A stretch of DNA of 64,000 bases, taken from assembly GCF_006546825.1 (NCBI RefSeq), contig NZ_VICC01000001.1, positions 498,191 to 562,190 of the forward strand. The letters are read 5' to 3'. Below, piece by piece: positions 28,001 through 36,344 of the stretch. Both the position numbers and the translations under genes were made by a program. The notes under the pieces are model-generated. The model was not told the DNA's origin. It saw nothing but the letters and a program-made list of their open reading frames with translations, and made no database searches. Source of the stretch: Actinomyces oris. Its GTDB lineage: Bacteria > Actinomycetota > Actinomycetes > Actinomycetales > Actinomycetaceae. The number at the start of each line of letters is the position of its first letter. Positions within the stretch are counted from its first letter, which is position 1.

Positions 28001-29792
28001 TGTCCTCCTTGGGCGCTCAGACCCCGACGATCCGGAGATGAAACCATGGTTGGCCTACAGTGACGAGGACTGGGCAAATGCCCGTGCTGAAGTGATGCGT
28101 CAGGGGAGAACTCGACGTCCGGAGGCAAGCGTCGCCGAGCTCTCCGACGAATACAGGAGAATCACTTACACTCGTCAGCTTGTCACTAATCTGGCCGACA
28201 TTGAGTCTCGCACTGACAAGATTCACTACCTTGTATGCGACGTGTCTGATCCAGATCAGGTTGACAAGGCGATGGCCCAAGCTCGTAGCAGGTTCGGAAA
28301 GATCGGCGCCATTGTGCACGGAGCCGGCCTTGAGTCATTCGGTGCCATACCTCGTAAGTCTCTCAAGAAGACCGCCAAGGCTATAGCTGTGAAAGCCCGA
28401 GGTTTTCAGAACCTCCTGAGGGCCACAGCTGAAGATGATCTAAGCGCCTTTATATCCTTCGGATCTATTTCTGGGCGATTTGGTATGGACGGCCAGTCGG
28501 ATTACACTGCCGGCGCCTCACTGCTGGCGCAGATGGCACACATCATGTCTCGGTCGCAGTCGCAAAATCCTCGTACCATCCCGTTCATCACCATGGAATG
28601 GACCGCTTGGGGCGAGGTAGGAATGGCGACTAATCCTGAAGTCGTTTCAGTTCAGGCAAACGAGCGTGGCATGACATATATGTCTGTCGCCGATGGAGTT
28701 CGCCACTTCATCGATGAGATAGAGCTTGGGACGGCGAATCCTGAAGTGCTCTACTTTGGGGAGCTTGGAAAAAATCGTCCTGCTGCTCAGGTGCCGGAGC
28801 TGACGAAGAGTGGCACGCAGCTGAGTGCGCTGATGGATAAGTCTGGAATGATTGTCAACCGGAGCTCATTCCCCATGGTTGATTATGCTGAGACTACTGA
28901 GTCGGGGCTTCAAACGACTCGAGTCCTGTGGACTGAGCGTGATCGCTATCTTCCTGATCATCTGGTTAAAGGAACCGCAACCTTTCCTGGGGTGCTGCAT
29001 TTCGAGACCCAGATTGAAACCGCGCTCCTGCTTGCTGGCGACCAGTATGCCGGAATTGAACTCGATCAACTTGATCTCCAGACATTCCTTAAATGCAGAG
29101 ATCGGGATCGTGTGACGATCCATGTTGACGCTAAACGTGTGGATGAAAAGCGGATCGACACGGAATTGACTTCTGTATTCCGTACACCGGGCGGATATGT
29201 GCTCGATCCAAGAAGACCACAGTCGAGCGCTACATTCCGTCTCCTTGACGAGCCAGTATCAGCTAAAGAGCCTGTGCTTGACGTTGAGCATATCTTCGAT
29301 GATGTGATCGGTGAGTTTGACATTGATAAGTACTATGCACTGACTGATAGCTTCATATCATTCGGGCCAACGTTCCGCTACCTGAATAGCGCCTTTCTTG
29401 TCGATGAGAACATAGTGGTCGGGGAACTTCAGATTCCGGGGATCCCAGGACTGTTCTCTGATGTCGCCGATCCGAACTTCCGGTGCAACCCGATTCTCGT
29501 TGACAATGTTGGAAGGTTCGCCCTGATGCGGCAGCTGTGGCGCAATGGCCAGTATGTTGTTCCGACGCAAATGAAGAATGCGCGAATGTATCGCTGCCCT
29601 CAGGTGCGCGAGCGTTGCTTCGGAAAGATGACTGTTCTCGAAGACTATGAGGATGGTTTTGACATGCGGCTCGATATCGTTGACGAAAACGGCTACCTGC
29701 TCTGCAGCGGCGAGCATATTCGCCTGACTGCGATCGGCAGCATGCCTGAACCTGCGGATATTCTTAGCAACACTACTTCTCCAAGGATCTGA
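25074..29792 (+). CDS. Iterative synthase subunit: AT-ACP-ACP-ACP-KR-DH
   Basis: A 1,572-residue multidomain protein. The ATG at 25074 follows AAAGGG; a GTG at 25035 is less likely. Acyltransferase: FLFPGHGTHS, GHSLGEYAAL with Ser124, and GFHS with His235, which suggests malonyl units. Three near-identical carrier domains follow, each with LGIDSVKRVEV, the pantetheine sites being Ser430, Ser537 and Ser644. Next a ketoreductase with a structural half and a Rossmann half (SGGSRGIVRE near 953; Ser1131, Tyr1144), then a hotdog dehydratase (DHLVKGTATFPG, His1296). No ketosynthase, enoyl reductase or thioesterase is present; the ketosynthase is on the next gene. The carrier motif and the tandem carriers resemble PfaA of polyunsaturated fatty acid synthases. 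GC is far below that of the flanks. Confidence 0.88.
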   Translation: MEANLQAYEKDMIRELRQAGVLVSDTQSVVGGLGFLFPGHGTHSSTMFDTYLKGSSSAGKLIEMADEVVNERCGYRLTDAVRGNARFPIEHPCVTQPAIFTAALGGALMAEEYSLHPSLLVGHSLGEYAALVCSGVLTAETGLRMVIDRAECVADIPQDRRGAMLAVLLDDDSQIAVVRRAVAAHASRGAISVGVINSPRQVVVSGEHELVISCREELKRSGVSSTLLPIGVGFHSAVLAEAVAPFEERLKQYSWTAPMTPVVSSVFGGYVDSDSLEALPSLLAAQLITQFDFRNSLKVAQDAGVDMYLDCGPRSVLSKLVSSQMNLGDVSVMHLDYGPAHADRTRDVLTALSWVRSGSVAPTDVEVVDAQGEVFEAPGSGVVEETLDGAGVDKDAVCTALREAFAERTGYPLELIEADLDLEADLGIDSVKRVEVVGHVGEVLGVDVKELDFSQALSVSDIAEVLVGSQNVEVVDAQGEVFEAPGSGVVEETRDGAGVDMDAVCTALREAFAERTGYPLELIESDLDLEADLGIDSVKRVEVVGHVGEVLGVDVKELDFSQALSVSDIAEVLVGSQNVEVVDAQGEVFEAPGSGVVEETRDGAGVDMDAVCTALREAFAERTGYPLELIEADLDLEADLGIDSVKRVEVVGHVGEVLGVDVKELDFSQALSVSDIAEVLFGSQNVEVADAQRTEAGASDAQLDSVTIKYEDESSRTAHRYVPQSVRIKSLGAERTILPGDAILVTAADQSVNDAVRKVLEELSLTVIEIPGDASEATIKRLTSSDRLRRVSTVVDLSVLRPHADILSEGDAWWQDVEGQYTTVFSVAQATYETLQSHGEHASWISVTSSGGMSGMDLRTVGDPIGGLTAGFVKTLALELRQMHTRIVDFDVVEPSSLAGALRTELTHKAVNEEIEIGYIEGDRYTVRVLPVPVSSSDRAVRQSLSTDSCVVMSGGSRGIVRECALALAEQRNIPVVLLGRSDPDDPEMKPWLAYSDEDWANARAEVMRQGRTRRPEASVAELSDEYRRITYTRQLVTNLADIESRTDKIHYLVCDVSDPDQVDKAMAQARSRFGKIGAIVHGAGLESFGAIPRKSLKKTAKAIAVKARGFQNLLRATAEDDLSAFISFGSISGRFGMDGQSDYTAGASLLAQMAHIMSRSQSQNPRTIPFITMEWTAWGEVGMATNPEVVSVQANERGMTYMSVADGVRHFIDEIELGTANPEVLYFGELGKNRPAAQVPELTKSGTQLSALMDKSGMIVNRSSFPMVDYAETTESGLQTTRVLWTERDRYLPDHLVKGTATFPGVLHFETQIETALLLAGDQYAGIELDQLDLQTFLKCRDRDRVTIHVDAKRVDEKRIDTELTSVFRTPGGYVLDPRRPQSSATFRLLDEPVSAKEPVLDVEHIFDDVIGEFDIDKYYALTDSFISFGPTFRYLNSAFLVDENIVVGELQIPGIPGLFSDVADPNFRCNPILVDNVGRFALMRQLWRNGQYVVPTQMKNARMYRCPQVRERCFGKMTVLEDYEDGFDMRLDIVDENGYLLCSGEHIRLTAIGSMPEPADILSNTTSPRI
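26165..27149 (+). repeat. 321-base tandem repeat encoding three carrier domains
   Basis: Three copies of a 321-base unit (107 residues) plus a short start of a fourth, beginning at 26165, 26486 and 26807. Each unit has a linker (VVDAQGEVFEAPGSGVVEET) and one carrier domain. The copies differ at only a few bases, including silent positions, so they are young duplications or are kept alike by gene conversion. The pantetheine Ser codons are at 26361, 26682 and 27003. Confidence 0.95.
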
Positions 29793-29794
29793 TT

Positions 29795-32335
29795 ATGTCT
29801 ATGTCATACTCTTCTCTTGCCGTTATTGGATTTGGATGCGATCTCCCTGGTGGTTCTAATGGTGCGGAGTCGTACTGGGACACCATTATTCAGGGGCGTA
29901 GTGGAATTAAAAGCGCGCGCGATCAGCGATGGAACTACAGTGGGTATCTAGATGCCGACCGCACTGCACCAGAGCGCACGTATTGTGGACTTGGGGGGCT
30001 GTTAGACGACTTTACTGTACGTCCCGGTAGGTGGTGCTCCTACGCAGCGGTTGAAAAACTCAATCGCACGCAAATGCTCATTCTAGATACAGCGATTCAG
30101 GCACTCGGCATGGCAGGGATGGTGCCGGGAGACAGCAGGCTGAAGGAAATTTCTCTCATTGTGGGAAACATGCTGGCCGACGAGGCGTACGATCATGAGG
30201 TTCTTGGCGAGATCGCCAGGCTCGCTCTCCAGGAGGCTGTTCCGGACCCTGAAGAACGTCGGCCCTACGAGGCCAGCCTCGATCATTCACTTCCGGTAGT
30301 GGATGCTAATGCCGATTCTGTCGGAGTGGTCCCGTCTGCTCTTGCGCATCCGGTCGCCACGTTACTTGGTTTGCAAGATAGGGCTCTTGTTGTCGATGGA
30401 GCTTGTGCATCCGGTTTGCTGGTCGTTGACGCGGCTGCTCGTTATCTACATGATCGTACCTCTCCTTTTGTTCTTGCCGTTGGGGCAATGGCGAACATGG
30501 CGATCACAGGAAACGTCAGCTTCTCCAAAATTGGTGGTCTCTCGGAAACTGACTCGACACCCTTGGATGAGAACGCTTCGGGGCTTGTTCCCGGCGAGGG
30601 TGCTGGAGCCGTGCTGCTGTGCCCGTTAGCCTATGCACTAGAGCATGGGATGACGGTATATGGAGTGATCCGTGGTAGCGCGACTCGTACTGATGGTCGT
30701 GGTAGGGCAATATATGCCCCTAACATGCGAGGCCAGGTGTCGGCCATGAGGCAGGCAATGGAGGGCGGTAACTTCGTTGCTGATGATATCGATCATATCG
30801 AGACGCATGCAACTGGAACAAAGGCGGGAGATACGGAGGAGCTGCTTTCTGTCAAGGAAATCGCTTCCGGTCGTTGCTCAGGTCCAGTATCTTTAGGGTC
30901 GGTTAAGTCACTTACGGGGCATGGTTTCCCGGCTGCAGGCATAGCCAATCTTGTTAAGGTTCTGCTTTGCATGCAGCATGAGTGCTTCGCGCCTGTTCAT
31001 GGCGTGAAGACACCTCACAAGCTCATCAGGGAGAATCCCGACATTTTTGCTCTTCATCGAGAGTCTGCTACATGGCCTGTTAGTGATTCCCGGCCTCGTA
31101 GAGCGTTGGTCAATGCATTCGGTTTTGGTGGAGTGAACTCGTCGGTCTGCGTTGAGCAGTTTGATAAGCAGTACCACGCCAATCTCGTAAGAGCGGAGTC
31201 TGACGCTGTGCGGCCATCCGGGAACGGCCGAGCCGTAGCTATTGTCGCTACCGGGCGCTGTCAGGCGACTGCCATGGACAATGGTACACTTCTTGATGAC
31301 GACATTGACTTCGACTGGCGCTATTTTAAGGTTCCTCCGGTCCTGGTTCCGCATATGGATGGCGCACAGCGTCTGGCCCTGGAGGCGACAAGGCGCTTGC
31401 TTGCTGAAAGGCAGATTGATCCGGATCGTTGTGGGATAGTGCTAGGGCAGCCTGCGGGTCTTGAGGTTCTCGCTCGTCGGTCGTTCAAGATCAGACTTCC
31501 TGAAGTTGTTTCAGCGCTGCGTTCCACTCAAAGTGTGGACAGTCGAGACATCGAAACCGTAGTCTCTGGTGTTGAAAAGATTGCCTCGTCTATTCCTGCA
31601 ACAGTAGAGGCGTCTCTGCCGGGGTATATGGACAACATTGTTGCCGGCCGTCTTGCTAATGTCTTCGATGTTCGTGGGCCATCAATGGTCTTGGATGCCG
31701 GAGAAGCATCGTTTGCGGCGTCTGTTGACCTCGCGGCTCGCTATCTTGATGCAGGGGAGTGCGATCAGATGATCGTGGGTTCCGCTTTTGCGTCGAGGTC
31801 CCGTGTGCATCGAGCTGCAGGCTTGGCGTCTCAAGGCCGTAACGCTTCCGTTATGCTCGTGCGCTCTCTTGAGTGGGCGCGGAAGCATCCAGAGGAGGTC
31901 TTGGCTGTTGTTGAGGTGAAGACTGTTTCAGAGGTCGAACATGACGGAGGATTCAGTAACTCGGCGAATGCTGGTTGGGTGCTCGAGACGATGGCCACTC
32001 CTCAAAACGACTCCGGTTGGAGTGAGCAAGCTACTGTTGCTCAGTCAGGTCGGAAGTTTGGGTACAGCGTGGGCGTCTATGGCACAGTACTCTCATATGA
32101 CGAGAAGTCGGATGGCGAATCGGCATCAATGTCGACGAGCTTGCACCTGGCGGCAGCCGACTCTCCTGAAGAAGGCTTGCGTCTGCTTTCCCGTCCCGCC
32201 GTGGCGAACGCAGACAAGGAGAATGGGTGTGGTCGTTTTCGGATGGCCGTCCTGGACTCCGATATGGAGCTGGCCGAGGTGATCTGGAGGTTCCTCGGTC
32301 AACGCGGTCGAGAAGAGGAACTCGTCCGCAAGTAG
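29795..32335 (+). CDS. Ketosynthase with chain-length-factor-like domain (KS-CLF)
   Basis: An 846-residue protein starting two bases after the stop of the AT-ACP-KR-DH gene. The first half is an active-looking ketosynthase: VVDGACASGLLVVDAA with Cys204, THATGTKAGDTEE with His338, and SVKSLTGHGFPAAG with Lys371 and His376. The second half (about 500-846) repeats the thiolase fold in weaker form, but the nucleophile position reads VLDAGEASFAAS, with Glu637 in place of Cys, and no His pair is seen. That is the arrangement of KS-CLF in PfaC and of KS-beta in type II synthases. It should extend the chain held by the three carrier domains of its partner. A terminator follows. Confidence 0.85.
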   Translation: MSMSYSSLAVIGFGCDLPGGSNGAESYWDTIIQGRSGIKSARDQRWNYSGYLDADRTAPERTYCGLGGLLDDFTVRPGRWCSYAAVEKLNRTQMLILDTAIQALGMAGMVPGDSRLKEISLIVGNMLADEAYDHEVLGEIARLALQEAVPDPEERRPYEASLDHSLPVVDANADSVGVVPSALAHPVATLLGLQDRALVVDGACASGLLVVDAAARYLHDRTSPFVLAVGAMANMAITGNVSFSKIGGLSETDSTPLDENASGLVPGEGAGAVLLCPLAYALEHGMTVYGVIRGSATRTDGRGRAIYAPNMRGQVSAMRQAMEGGNFVADDIDHIETHATGTKAGDTEELLSVKEIASGRCSGPVSLGSVKSLTGHGFPAAGIANLVKVLLCMQHECFAPVHGVKTPHKLIRENPDIFALHRESATWPVSDSRPRRALVNAFGFGGVNSSVCVEQFDKQYHANLVRAESDAVRPSGNGRAVAIVATGRCQATAMDNGTLLDDDIDFDWRYFKVPPVLVPHMDGAQRLALEATRRLLAERQIDPDRCGIVLGQPAGLEVLARRSFKIRLPEVVSALRSTQSVDSRDIETVVSGVEKIASSIPATVEASLPGYMDNIVAGRLANVFDVRGPSMVLDAGEASFAASVDLAARYLDAGECDQMIVGSAFASRSRVHRAAGLASQGRNASVMLVRSLEWARKHPEEVLAVVEVKTVSEVEHDGGFSNSANAGWVLETMATPQNDSGWSEQATVAQSGRKFGYSVGVYGTVLSYDEKSDGESASMSTSLHLAAADSPEEGLRLLSRPAVANADKENGCGRFRMAVLDSDMELAEVIWRFLGQRGREEELVRK

Positions 32336-32354
32336 ATCGAGTTTTGATCTACTC

Positions 32355-32393
32355 GTGCGGGGCTCTCGATCGCCTTAGTCGGGAGCCCCGCAC
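32355..32393 (+). terminator. Terminator of the synthase operon
   Basis: A perfect 11-base stem GTGCGGGGCTC (32355-32365) and GAGCCCCGCAC (32383-32393), followed shortly by GTTTCTT. It lies 20 bases after the KS-CLF stop, so it probably ends the synthase transcript and, from the other side, the TetR gene at 32446. Confidence 0.8.
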
Positions 32394-32445
32394 ACCCCGT
32401 TTCTTACCTGGATGGTTATCTATATCATGCCATGAGGCGGTTATA

Positions 32446-33048
32446 TCAACTTCGGCTTATTCCGCGAATGACGACGTCTAGAAGAATATTGTAGGCATCG
32501 TCGTCGAGTGTTGTTACGTGATCGGAAGAGCTTCGCGCAGCGGATTGGTGCTGCCATTCAATGAATATCGCACCTTGAACGCTGGCCCATATTGCTTCAG
32601 CTAGTTTTCTTGGGTCATCTTTGATGAAGACACCTGCCACTTGCCCGTACTGGACGATGTGGATGAGTTGTGTGAAAGCATCGTGAGCGGCAGGTCCCGG
32701 GCGAGTGACCCACATCAGTTCATAGGCTTGAGGGGTGGCCAGCATGAGTTGGCGAACGACGATGCCTGCTTGACGGAGGCGAGTTTTAGGATCTTGTTCT
32801 GCTATCTCGCGCAATCGACTGACCATGACGGAGAAGTGTTGCTCGGCAATAGCATCGAGGATGCCTTGCTTGTCCCCGAAGTGGTTGTAGATGCTGGCCG
32901 GCGACACGTGTGCCTGCGCTGCCACAGCGCGGATGGTTACCGCCTGCACGCCTTTGTTCTCCAGGAGGTCCGTGGCCGCCTGAACGACGGTGGGCACTAG
33001 TTTTTTTGAGGATGTGCGAGTGGTGCGGCTTGTCGGCTGTGAAGCCAT
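32446..33048 (-). CDS. TetR-family repressor, cluster regulator 2
   Basis: A 200-residue regulator with ATG at 33048 behind AGGGGG. The helix-turn-helix VTIRAVAAQAHVSPASIYNHFGDKQGILDAI is nearly the same as that of the TetR at 22608-23219, and the ligand domains align throughout (RQLMLATPQAYELMWVTRPGP against HELMQANPRCYQFMWTTQPGP). Two paralogues flanking one cluster may bind related operators and sense different ligands, for example precursor and product. I found no clear copy of the 23287-23324 operator upstream of this gene. Confidence 0.87.
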   Translation of the reverse strand: MASQPTSRTTRTSSKKLVPTVVQAATDLLENKGVQAVTIRAVAAQAHVSPASIYNHFGDKQGILDAIAEQHFSVMVSRLREIAEQDPKTRLRQAGIVVRQLMLATPQAYELMWVTRPGPAAHDAFTQLIHIVQYGQVAGVFIKDDPRKLAEAIWASVQGAIFIEWQHQSAARSSSDHVTTLDDDAYNILLDVVIRGISRS

Positions 33049-33275
33049 GGGTCCCCCTTTTATGAGAACGACCTATGGTGAGGTGGGCGAATTGTTATGT
33101 TGCTCATGATACTCGGCGTCGAAGTCCAGCGTTGTTGGGCTTTTTGAGGCGCGTAACACGGCGGTCGTCGGGATGAGGGGCTGTCCGCTACCAGCCTGGC
33201 GTTCGTAGATGGAGGAGGTCGTTGTGGGGAGCGGTGTTCATGGTCGTTGGCGGGGCGCGCTTCTAGCCTCGAAGC

Positions 33276-33731
33276 ATGAGCTACGACCTCCTGATCTTCG
33301 AGCCGGACTGCGCGACCGATGAGGACTTCCCCCGGTGGTGGGAGCAGGCGGTCGCTCAGTGGGATGAGCCGGGCGACTTCAGTACCATCGACGGCTCCAC
33401 CCCGGCGATCAGGTCCATCTACCGCGACCTCATCCGCACCTTCCCACCGTTCAACGGCCCCGACGCGCTGAGTGATGACGAGGTCGATGCGCGTCTCGCC
33501 CAGGGGTTGCCGGTCGCCGACTACACCATTGGCGAAGACTTGGTCTACGTCGGTGTCAGCTGGTCGGCCGCCAATGCGCTGGTGACGACCGTCAGCGAGC
33601 TCGCCTGGACGCACCGGCTCGCCGTGGCGTACGTCAGCGACGACGGAGCGATCGTGCGGCCACCGGACCAGCCGGCGCAGCCCGCCTCCAGCGTCCGGGT
33701 GGACTACGTCGTCCAGCACGCCACAAGGTGA
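33276..33731 (+). CDS. Uncharacterised protein, paralogue of 35836-36222
   Basis: A 151-residue soluble protein starting MSYDLLIFEPD with ATG at 33276. It is acidic, with conserved blocks DEDFPRWWEQ, GSTPAIRSIYRDLIRTFPPFNGPDALS, GLPVADYTIGEDLVYVGVSWS and AWTHRLAVAYVSDDGAIVRP, all shared with the second copy on the other side of the catalase gene. The upstream 60 bases are duplicated too. No signal peptide or membrane helix. The family is not recognised with certainty; it resembles small stand-alone proteins seen near polymorphic-toxin immunity genes, but nothing here proves that. Confidence 0.7.
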   Translation: MSYDLLIFEPDCATDEDFPRWWEQAVAQWDEPGDFSTIDGSTPAIRSIYRDLIRTFPPFNGPDALSDDEVDARLAQGLPVADYTIGEDLVYVGVSWSAANALVTTVSELAWTHRLAVAYVSDDGAIVRPPDQPAQPASSVRVDYVVQHATR

Positions 33732-33958
33732 AACCGGCCGCGTGAGCGCGGCGGCCGACACCCACCTACACATTAGTGATCCCATTCAGTGGAGCAACTA
33801 CTGAGACATCTCCTTATTGTTCGGCTATAGTTGCTGACAGGCGGTCATCTCGTCGTCGCGGCTGACAGCGGTCAGCAGTACCCACGGCGCCCTGACCGGC
33901 TCAGGCGCACCTCGCGCGTCGCGACACCCCGGCCCGCTGGCCGAGCAAGGAGATACTC

Positions 33959-35710
33959 ATGAACGACACCAACCTGCCCGAGACCCCTCAGGACGGTGCT
34001 CCCGCCGGCTGCCCCATGTCCCGCGCCGGCCTCGGCGAGCACCTGCCCAGCCGCAACAACGCCGTCGGCCAGGGCCGCATGACGATGGCCAACGGCTCGC
34101 CCGTCTACAACAACCAGGACTCCATGACCGCCGGGCCTCGCGGCCCCGTCGCCCTCCAGGACGCCTGGCTGCTGGAGAAGCACGCCCACTTCAACCGCGA
34201 GGTCATTCCCGAGCGCCGCATGCACGCCAAGGGCTCAGGCGCCTGGGGCACCTTCACCGTCACCCGCGCCATCCCCCAGCTCACCCGCGCCGCGATCTTC
34301 TCCGCCGAGGGCAACCAGTGCGAGCTCTTCATGCGCTTCTCCACCGTCGCCGGCGAGCGCGGGGCCGCCGACGCCGAGCGCGACATCCGCGGCTTCGCCA
34401 TGCGTTTCTTCACCTCCGAGGGAAACTGGGACGTCGTCGGCAACAACACCCCCGTCTTCTTCTTCCGCGACGGCAAGAAATTCATCGACCTCAACCACGC
34501 CGTCAAGCGCGACCCCCGCACCAACCTGCGCAGCCCCAACACCAACTGGGACTTCTGGACCAGCCTGCCCGAGTCGCTCCTCCAGGTGACCATCACCATG
34601 TCCGACCGCGGCATCCCGCTGTCCTACCGCTACATGCACGGCTTCTCCTCGCACGCCTACTCCTTCATCAATGCCGAGGGCGTGCGCACCTGGGTGAAGT
34701 TCCACTTCCGCTCCCAGCAGGGTCTTGCCAACCTCACGGACCAGGAGGCCGCCACCGTCATTGCCGAGGACCGCGAGTCCAACCAGCGTGATCTGTACGA
34801 GTCCATCGAGAAGGGCCAGTACCCCCGCTGGACCATGTACGTCCAGACCATGACCGTTGAGCAGGCCGAGGCCCTGACCGACTTCAACCCCTTCGACCTG
34901 ACGAAGATGTGGCCCAAGGCGGACTTCCCCTTCCAGGAAGTCGGCGTCCTCGAGCTCAACAGGAACCCCGACAACTACTTCCAGGACGTCGAGCAGGCCG
35001 GCTTCACGCCCCAGAACATCGTGCCCGGCATCGGATACTCGCCGGACCGGATGCTCCAGGCCCGCCTCTTCTCCTACGGTGACGCCCAGCGCTACCGCCT
35101 CGGCGTCAACCACCACCAGATTCCGGTCAACTCCCCGCGCGGCGTCGCCTGCCCCCATGGCTTCCACCGCGACGGCGCCATGCGGGTGGACGGCAATGCC
35201 GGGTCCCAGAACGCCTACGAGCCCAACTCCTACGGCAACTGGCAGGACTCGCGCGAGCTCTCCGAGCCCGTCCAGGCCGGAGGCGACGTCGCCATGTACG
35301 ACTTCCGCGAGGACGACCACAACTACTACACCCAGCCCGGCATGCTCTGGCGCGCCATGACGCCCGAGCAGCAGCTCGTCCTGTGCGAGAACACCGCCCG
35401 CGCCATGGGTGACTCGACCCTGCAGATCAAGCACCGCCACATCTTCAACTGCTACCACGCGGACCCCGACTACGGCCGTGGTGTGGCCCAGGCTCTGGGC
35501 ATCGACATCGACAGCGTGGACCTCAGCGGCGCCACCGCCGACTCCTACGAGCTGTGGCTCGCGCGCAACCGCGCCAACGCCGAGCTCGATGTCCCGACGT
35601 CGCCCGCGGCCCCCGCCTCGGCCGCGAACCTCGGTCCGGCAGGCCGCGACACGAACGTGGCTGACCCGACCACCCTGACCGACCCGATGAACGACCCCTA
35701 CGTGCTCTGA
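33959..35710 (+). CDS. katA: Monofunctional haem catalase
   Basis: A 583-residue catalase that degrades hydrogen peroxide in the cytoplasm. The ATG at 33959 follows AAGGAGAT. The catalytic His lies in [16 protein letters not shown], the Asn in [15 protein letters not shown], and the proximal haem Tyr in [29 protein letters not shown] is also typical. The length fits small-subunit clade 3 enzymes with an extra Ala/Pro-rich tail. It is flanked by two paralogous small genes of unknown role. The AT-rich stretch 33770-33840 probably holds the promoter; I could not identify a regulator site. Confidence 0.95.
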   Translation: MNDTNLPETPQDGAPAGCPMSRAGLGEHLPSRNNAVGQGRMTMANGSPVYNNQDSMTAGPRGPVALQDAWLLEKHAHFNREVIPERRMHAKGSGAWGTFTVTRAIPQLTRAAIFSAEGNQCELFMRFSTVAGERGAADAERDIRGFAMRFFTSEGNWDVVGNNTPVFFFRDGKKFIDLNHAVKRDPRTNLRSPNTNWDFWTSLPESLLQVTITMSDRGIPLSYRYMHGFSSHAYSFINAEGVRTWVKFHFRSQQGLANLTDQEAATVIAEDRESNQRDLYESIEKGQYPRWTMYVQTMTVEQAEALTDFNPFDLTKMWPKADFPFQEVGVLELNRNPDNYFQDVEQAGFTPQNIVPGIGYSPDRMLQARLFSYGDAQRYRLGVNHHQIPVNSPRGVACPHGFHRDGAMRVDGNAGSQNAYEPNSYGNWQDSRELSEPVQAGGDVAMYDFREDDHNYYTQPGMLWRAMTPEQQLVLCENTARAMGDSTLQIKHRHIFNCYHADPDYGRGVAQALGIDIDSVDLSGATADSYELWLARNRANAELDVPTSPAAPASAANLGPAGRDTNVADPTTLTDPMNDPYVL

Positions 35711-35835
35711 GCACTGCGTCCCGGTGCCCGACGGTGGCCCGCCATCTCCCAGCGGAGGCGGTGGGCCGCCGTCGGGGATCGCTGTGGGGAGCGGTGTCCA
35801 TGGTCGGGCGGTGGGTGCGCTACTAGCCTCGGGGC

Positions 35836-36222
35836 ATGAGCTACGACATCCTGATCTTCGAGCCGGCGGCGGTCTCAGACGAGGAATTCCCGCAGTGGTG
35901 GGAACAGATCTCCCGTTGGGAGGAGCCGCGCGACTACTACACCACCGAGGGCTCTACCCCGGCGATCAGGTCCTTCTACCGAGACCTCATACGCGTCTTC
36001 CCTCCGTTCAACGGCCCCGATGCGCTGAGCGAGGAGGAGCTCGAGGAGCGGGAGGCCGAAGGGCTGCCGGTCGCCGACTACACCATCGGCGCTGACTTCA
36101 TTTACGTCGGTGTCGGCTGGTCGGATGCGAACGCGCTCGTCAAGATCGTCGGCCAGATGGCCTGGACGCATCGGCTTGCAGTCGCCTACGTCAGTGATGA
36201 CAGTTCGATCGTCCGGCCGTAG
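35836..36222 (+). CDS. Uncharacterised protein, paralogue of 33276-33731
   Basis: A 128-residue soluble protein, ATG at 35836, MSYDILIFEPAAVSDEEFPQWWEQ. It aligns with the 151-residue protein before the catalase gene over its whole length but ends after VSDDSSIVRP, lacking the C-terminal strand VRVDYVVQHATR of the other copy. The preceding 60 bases (CTGTGGGGAGCGGTGT... CTAGCCTCGGGGC) are also duplicated, so the unit copied was promoter plus gene. Function unknown. Confidence 0.7.
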   Translation: MSYDILIFEPAAVSDEEFPQWWEQISRWEEPRDYYTTEGSTPAIRSFYRDLIRVFPPFNGPDALSEEELEEREAEGLPVADYTIGADFIYVGVGWSDANALVKIVGQMAWTHRLAVAYVSDDSSIVRP

Positions 36223-36344
36223 CGGCGGGCGGGGCCGCGGCGCCACGCTGACCTCTCATAAGCGCGGGTGTCTTGTCCGATAACTACCGACTGGTTAGGC
36301 TTCTCGTATCTGCTGGAAGGGTTCCCGCATCAAAGGAGACGACC

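Noticed and set aside
25074-32335. Enediyne synthase
   Set aside because: Enediyne synthases are one chain with KS first and a C-terminal transferase domain, plus a thioesterase and dedicated E3-E5 genes next to it; none of these is seen.
33060-33785. Minus-strand frame opposite the gene at 33276
   Set aside because: It is antisense to a gene that has a clear paralogue with the same reading frame at 35836.
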